From assembly GCA_026393775.1 (NCBI GenBank), contig JAPKZM010000211.1:1-6216 (forward strand): a stretch of 6,216 bases of DNA. Reading direction: 5' to 3'. Positions within the stretch are counted from its first letter, which is position 1. Every line of letters starts with the position of its first letter. Below, in pieces: positions 5,759 to 6,216 of this stretch. Both the position numbers and the translations under genes were made by a program. Source of the DNA: Candidatus Aminicenantota bacterium (GTDB lineage: Bacteria; Acidobacteriota; Aminicenantia; UBA2199). The notes below the pieces were generated by a model, which worked only from the letters and a program-made list of their open reading frames with translations, was not told the DNA's origin and did no database searches.

Positions 5759-6216
5759 AGTTCAAGATATTGGTCGCCAACCGCGGCGAGATCGCCGTCC
5801 GCGTCATCCGCGCGGCGCATGAATTGGGACTGGAGGCGGTGGCGGTCTATTCCGAAGCCGACCGCGACGCCCTCTTCGTCCGCTATGCCGACCAGGCCGT
5901 CTGCATCGGCCCGGCGCCGCAGGCCGAAAGCTACCTGTTTTACCAAAACATCCTGGCCGCGGCCAAGTCGACCGGGGCCGACGCCATCCATCCCGGCTAC
6001 GGCTTTCTTTCCGAGAATGCCAGCTTCGCCGAGGCCTGCCGGGTGCTGAACATCGTCTTTATCGGCCCCCAGCCGATGGCCATCCGCAAAATGGGCGACA
6101 AGGCCATGGCTAAGAAACTCATGCGCGAGGCCGGAGTGCCGGTCGTGCCGGGCTCAGAGGGCGTCCTCGGGTCCTGCCAAGAGGCGAAAGCGCTGGCTGC
6201 GGAGATCGGCTACCCG
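5755..6216 (+). CDS. accC: Biotin carboxylase subunit of acetyl-CoA carboxylase, N-terminal part (cut by window edge)
   Basis: AccC uses ATP and bicarbonate to carboxylate the biotin on AccB. The 154 visible residues run to the right edge without a stop; full-length proteins are about 450 residues, so about a third is present. The N-terminal domain begins [20 protein letters not shown], the standard start of the family, and contains [11 protein letters not shown] (79-89), FIGP (102-105) and MGDK (113-116). Lys116 matches the ATP-binding lysine of E. coli AccC in position. The ATP-grasp domain has only begun, ending at EIGYP before the glycine-rich lid and catalytic residues. The ATG overlaps the accB stop (ATGA) and there is no separate ribosome-binding site at normal distance, so it is translationally coupled to accB. 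The BC domains of pyruvate and propionyl-CoA carboxylases start alike, but the accB neighbour makes accC by far the best call. Confidence 0.95.
   Translation, partial: MKFKILVANRGEIAVRVIRAAHELGLEAVAVYSEADRDALFVRYADQAVCIGPAPQAESYLFYQNILAAAKSTGADAIHPGYGFLSENASFAEACRVLNIVFIGPQPMAIRKMGDKAMAKKLMREAGVPVVPGSEGVLGSCQEAKALAAEIGYP

Overview
This is a bacterial, GC-rich, gene-dense window with three unrelated housekeeping modules. It carries a V/A-type (rotary) ATPase next to bacterial thiamine-salvage genes and a bacterial acetyl-CoA carboxylase operon, so the host is a bacterium that has a V-type ATPase. The phylum cannot be fixed from this window. The coding style and short-period intergenic repeats remind me of uncultured Acidobacteriota/Aminicenantota-like genomes, but that is a weak guess.

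Layout. Positions 2-883 (+) hold the C-terminal half of V-ATPase subunit A, cut by the left edge. Positions 966-2354 (+) hold subunit B and 2358-2978 (+) the rotor subunit D. This A-B-D order is the usual 3' end of a bacterial V/A-ATPase operon. The A-B spacer (884-965) is almost wholly built of degenerate 7-base units. The spacer after D (2979-3140) is an AT-rich inverted arrangement of a different 7-base unit and probably also ends the ATPase transcript. Positions 3141-3944 (+) encode hydroxyethylthiazole kinase ThiM. Convergent to it, and sharing the palindromic TTAA that holds both stop codons, is a minus-strand gene (3941-5044) for a two-domain protein: a zinc-ribbon Nudix hydrolase fused to a ThiE-like thiamine-phosphate synthase. 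An AT-rich divergent regulatory region (5045-5269) carries a good sigma-70-type promoter and a long perfect inverted repeat. It leads into accB (5270-5758, biotin carboxyl carrier protein) and accC (5755 to the right edge, biotin carboxylase), which overlap by ATGA.

How they work together. A, B and D form the catalytic head and central shaft of an ion-translocating rotary ATPase. ThiM phosphorylates salvaged thiazole alcohol, and the ThiE domain of the facing gene would join that product to HMP-pyrophosphate to make thiamine phosphate, so the two convergent genes are consecutive steps of one pathway. AccB and AccC are the biotin half of acetyl-CoA carboxylase, the entry to fatty-acid synthesis.

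The most interesting items are the Nudix-ThiE fusion, the 7-base-phased spacers of two different sequences flanking the ATPase genes, the 18-bp-stem repeat in the accB leader, and an A7 slippery tract at the accB/accC junction placed so that a -1 shift would fuse the two proteins. I see no CRISPR array, tRNA, rRNA, transposase or clear riboswitch.
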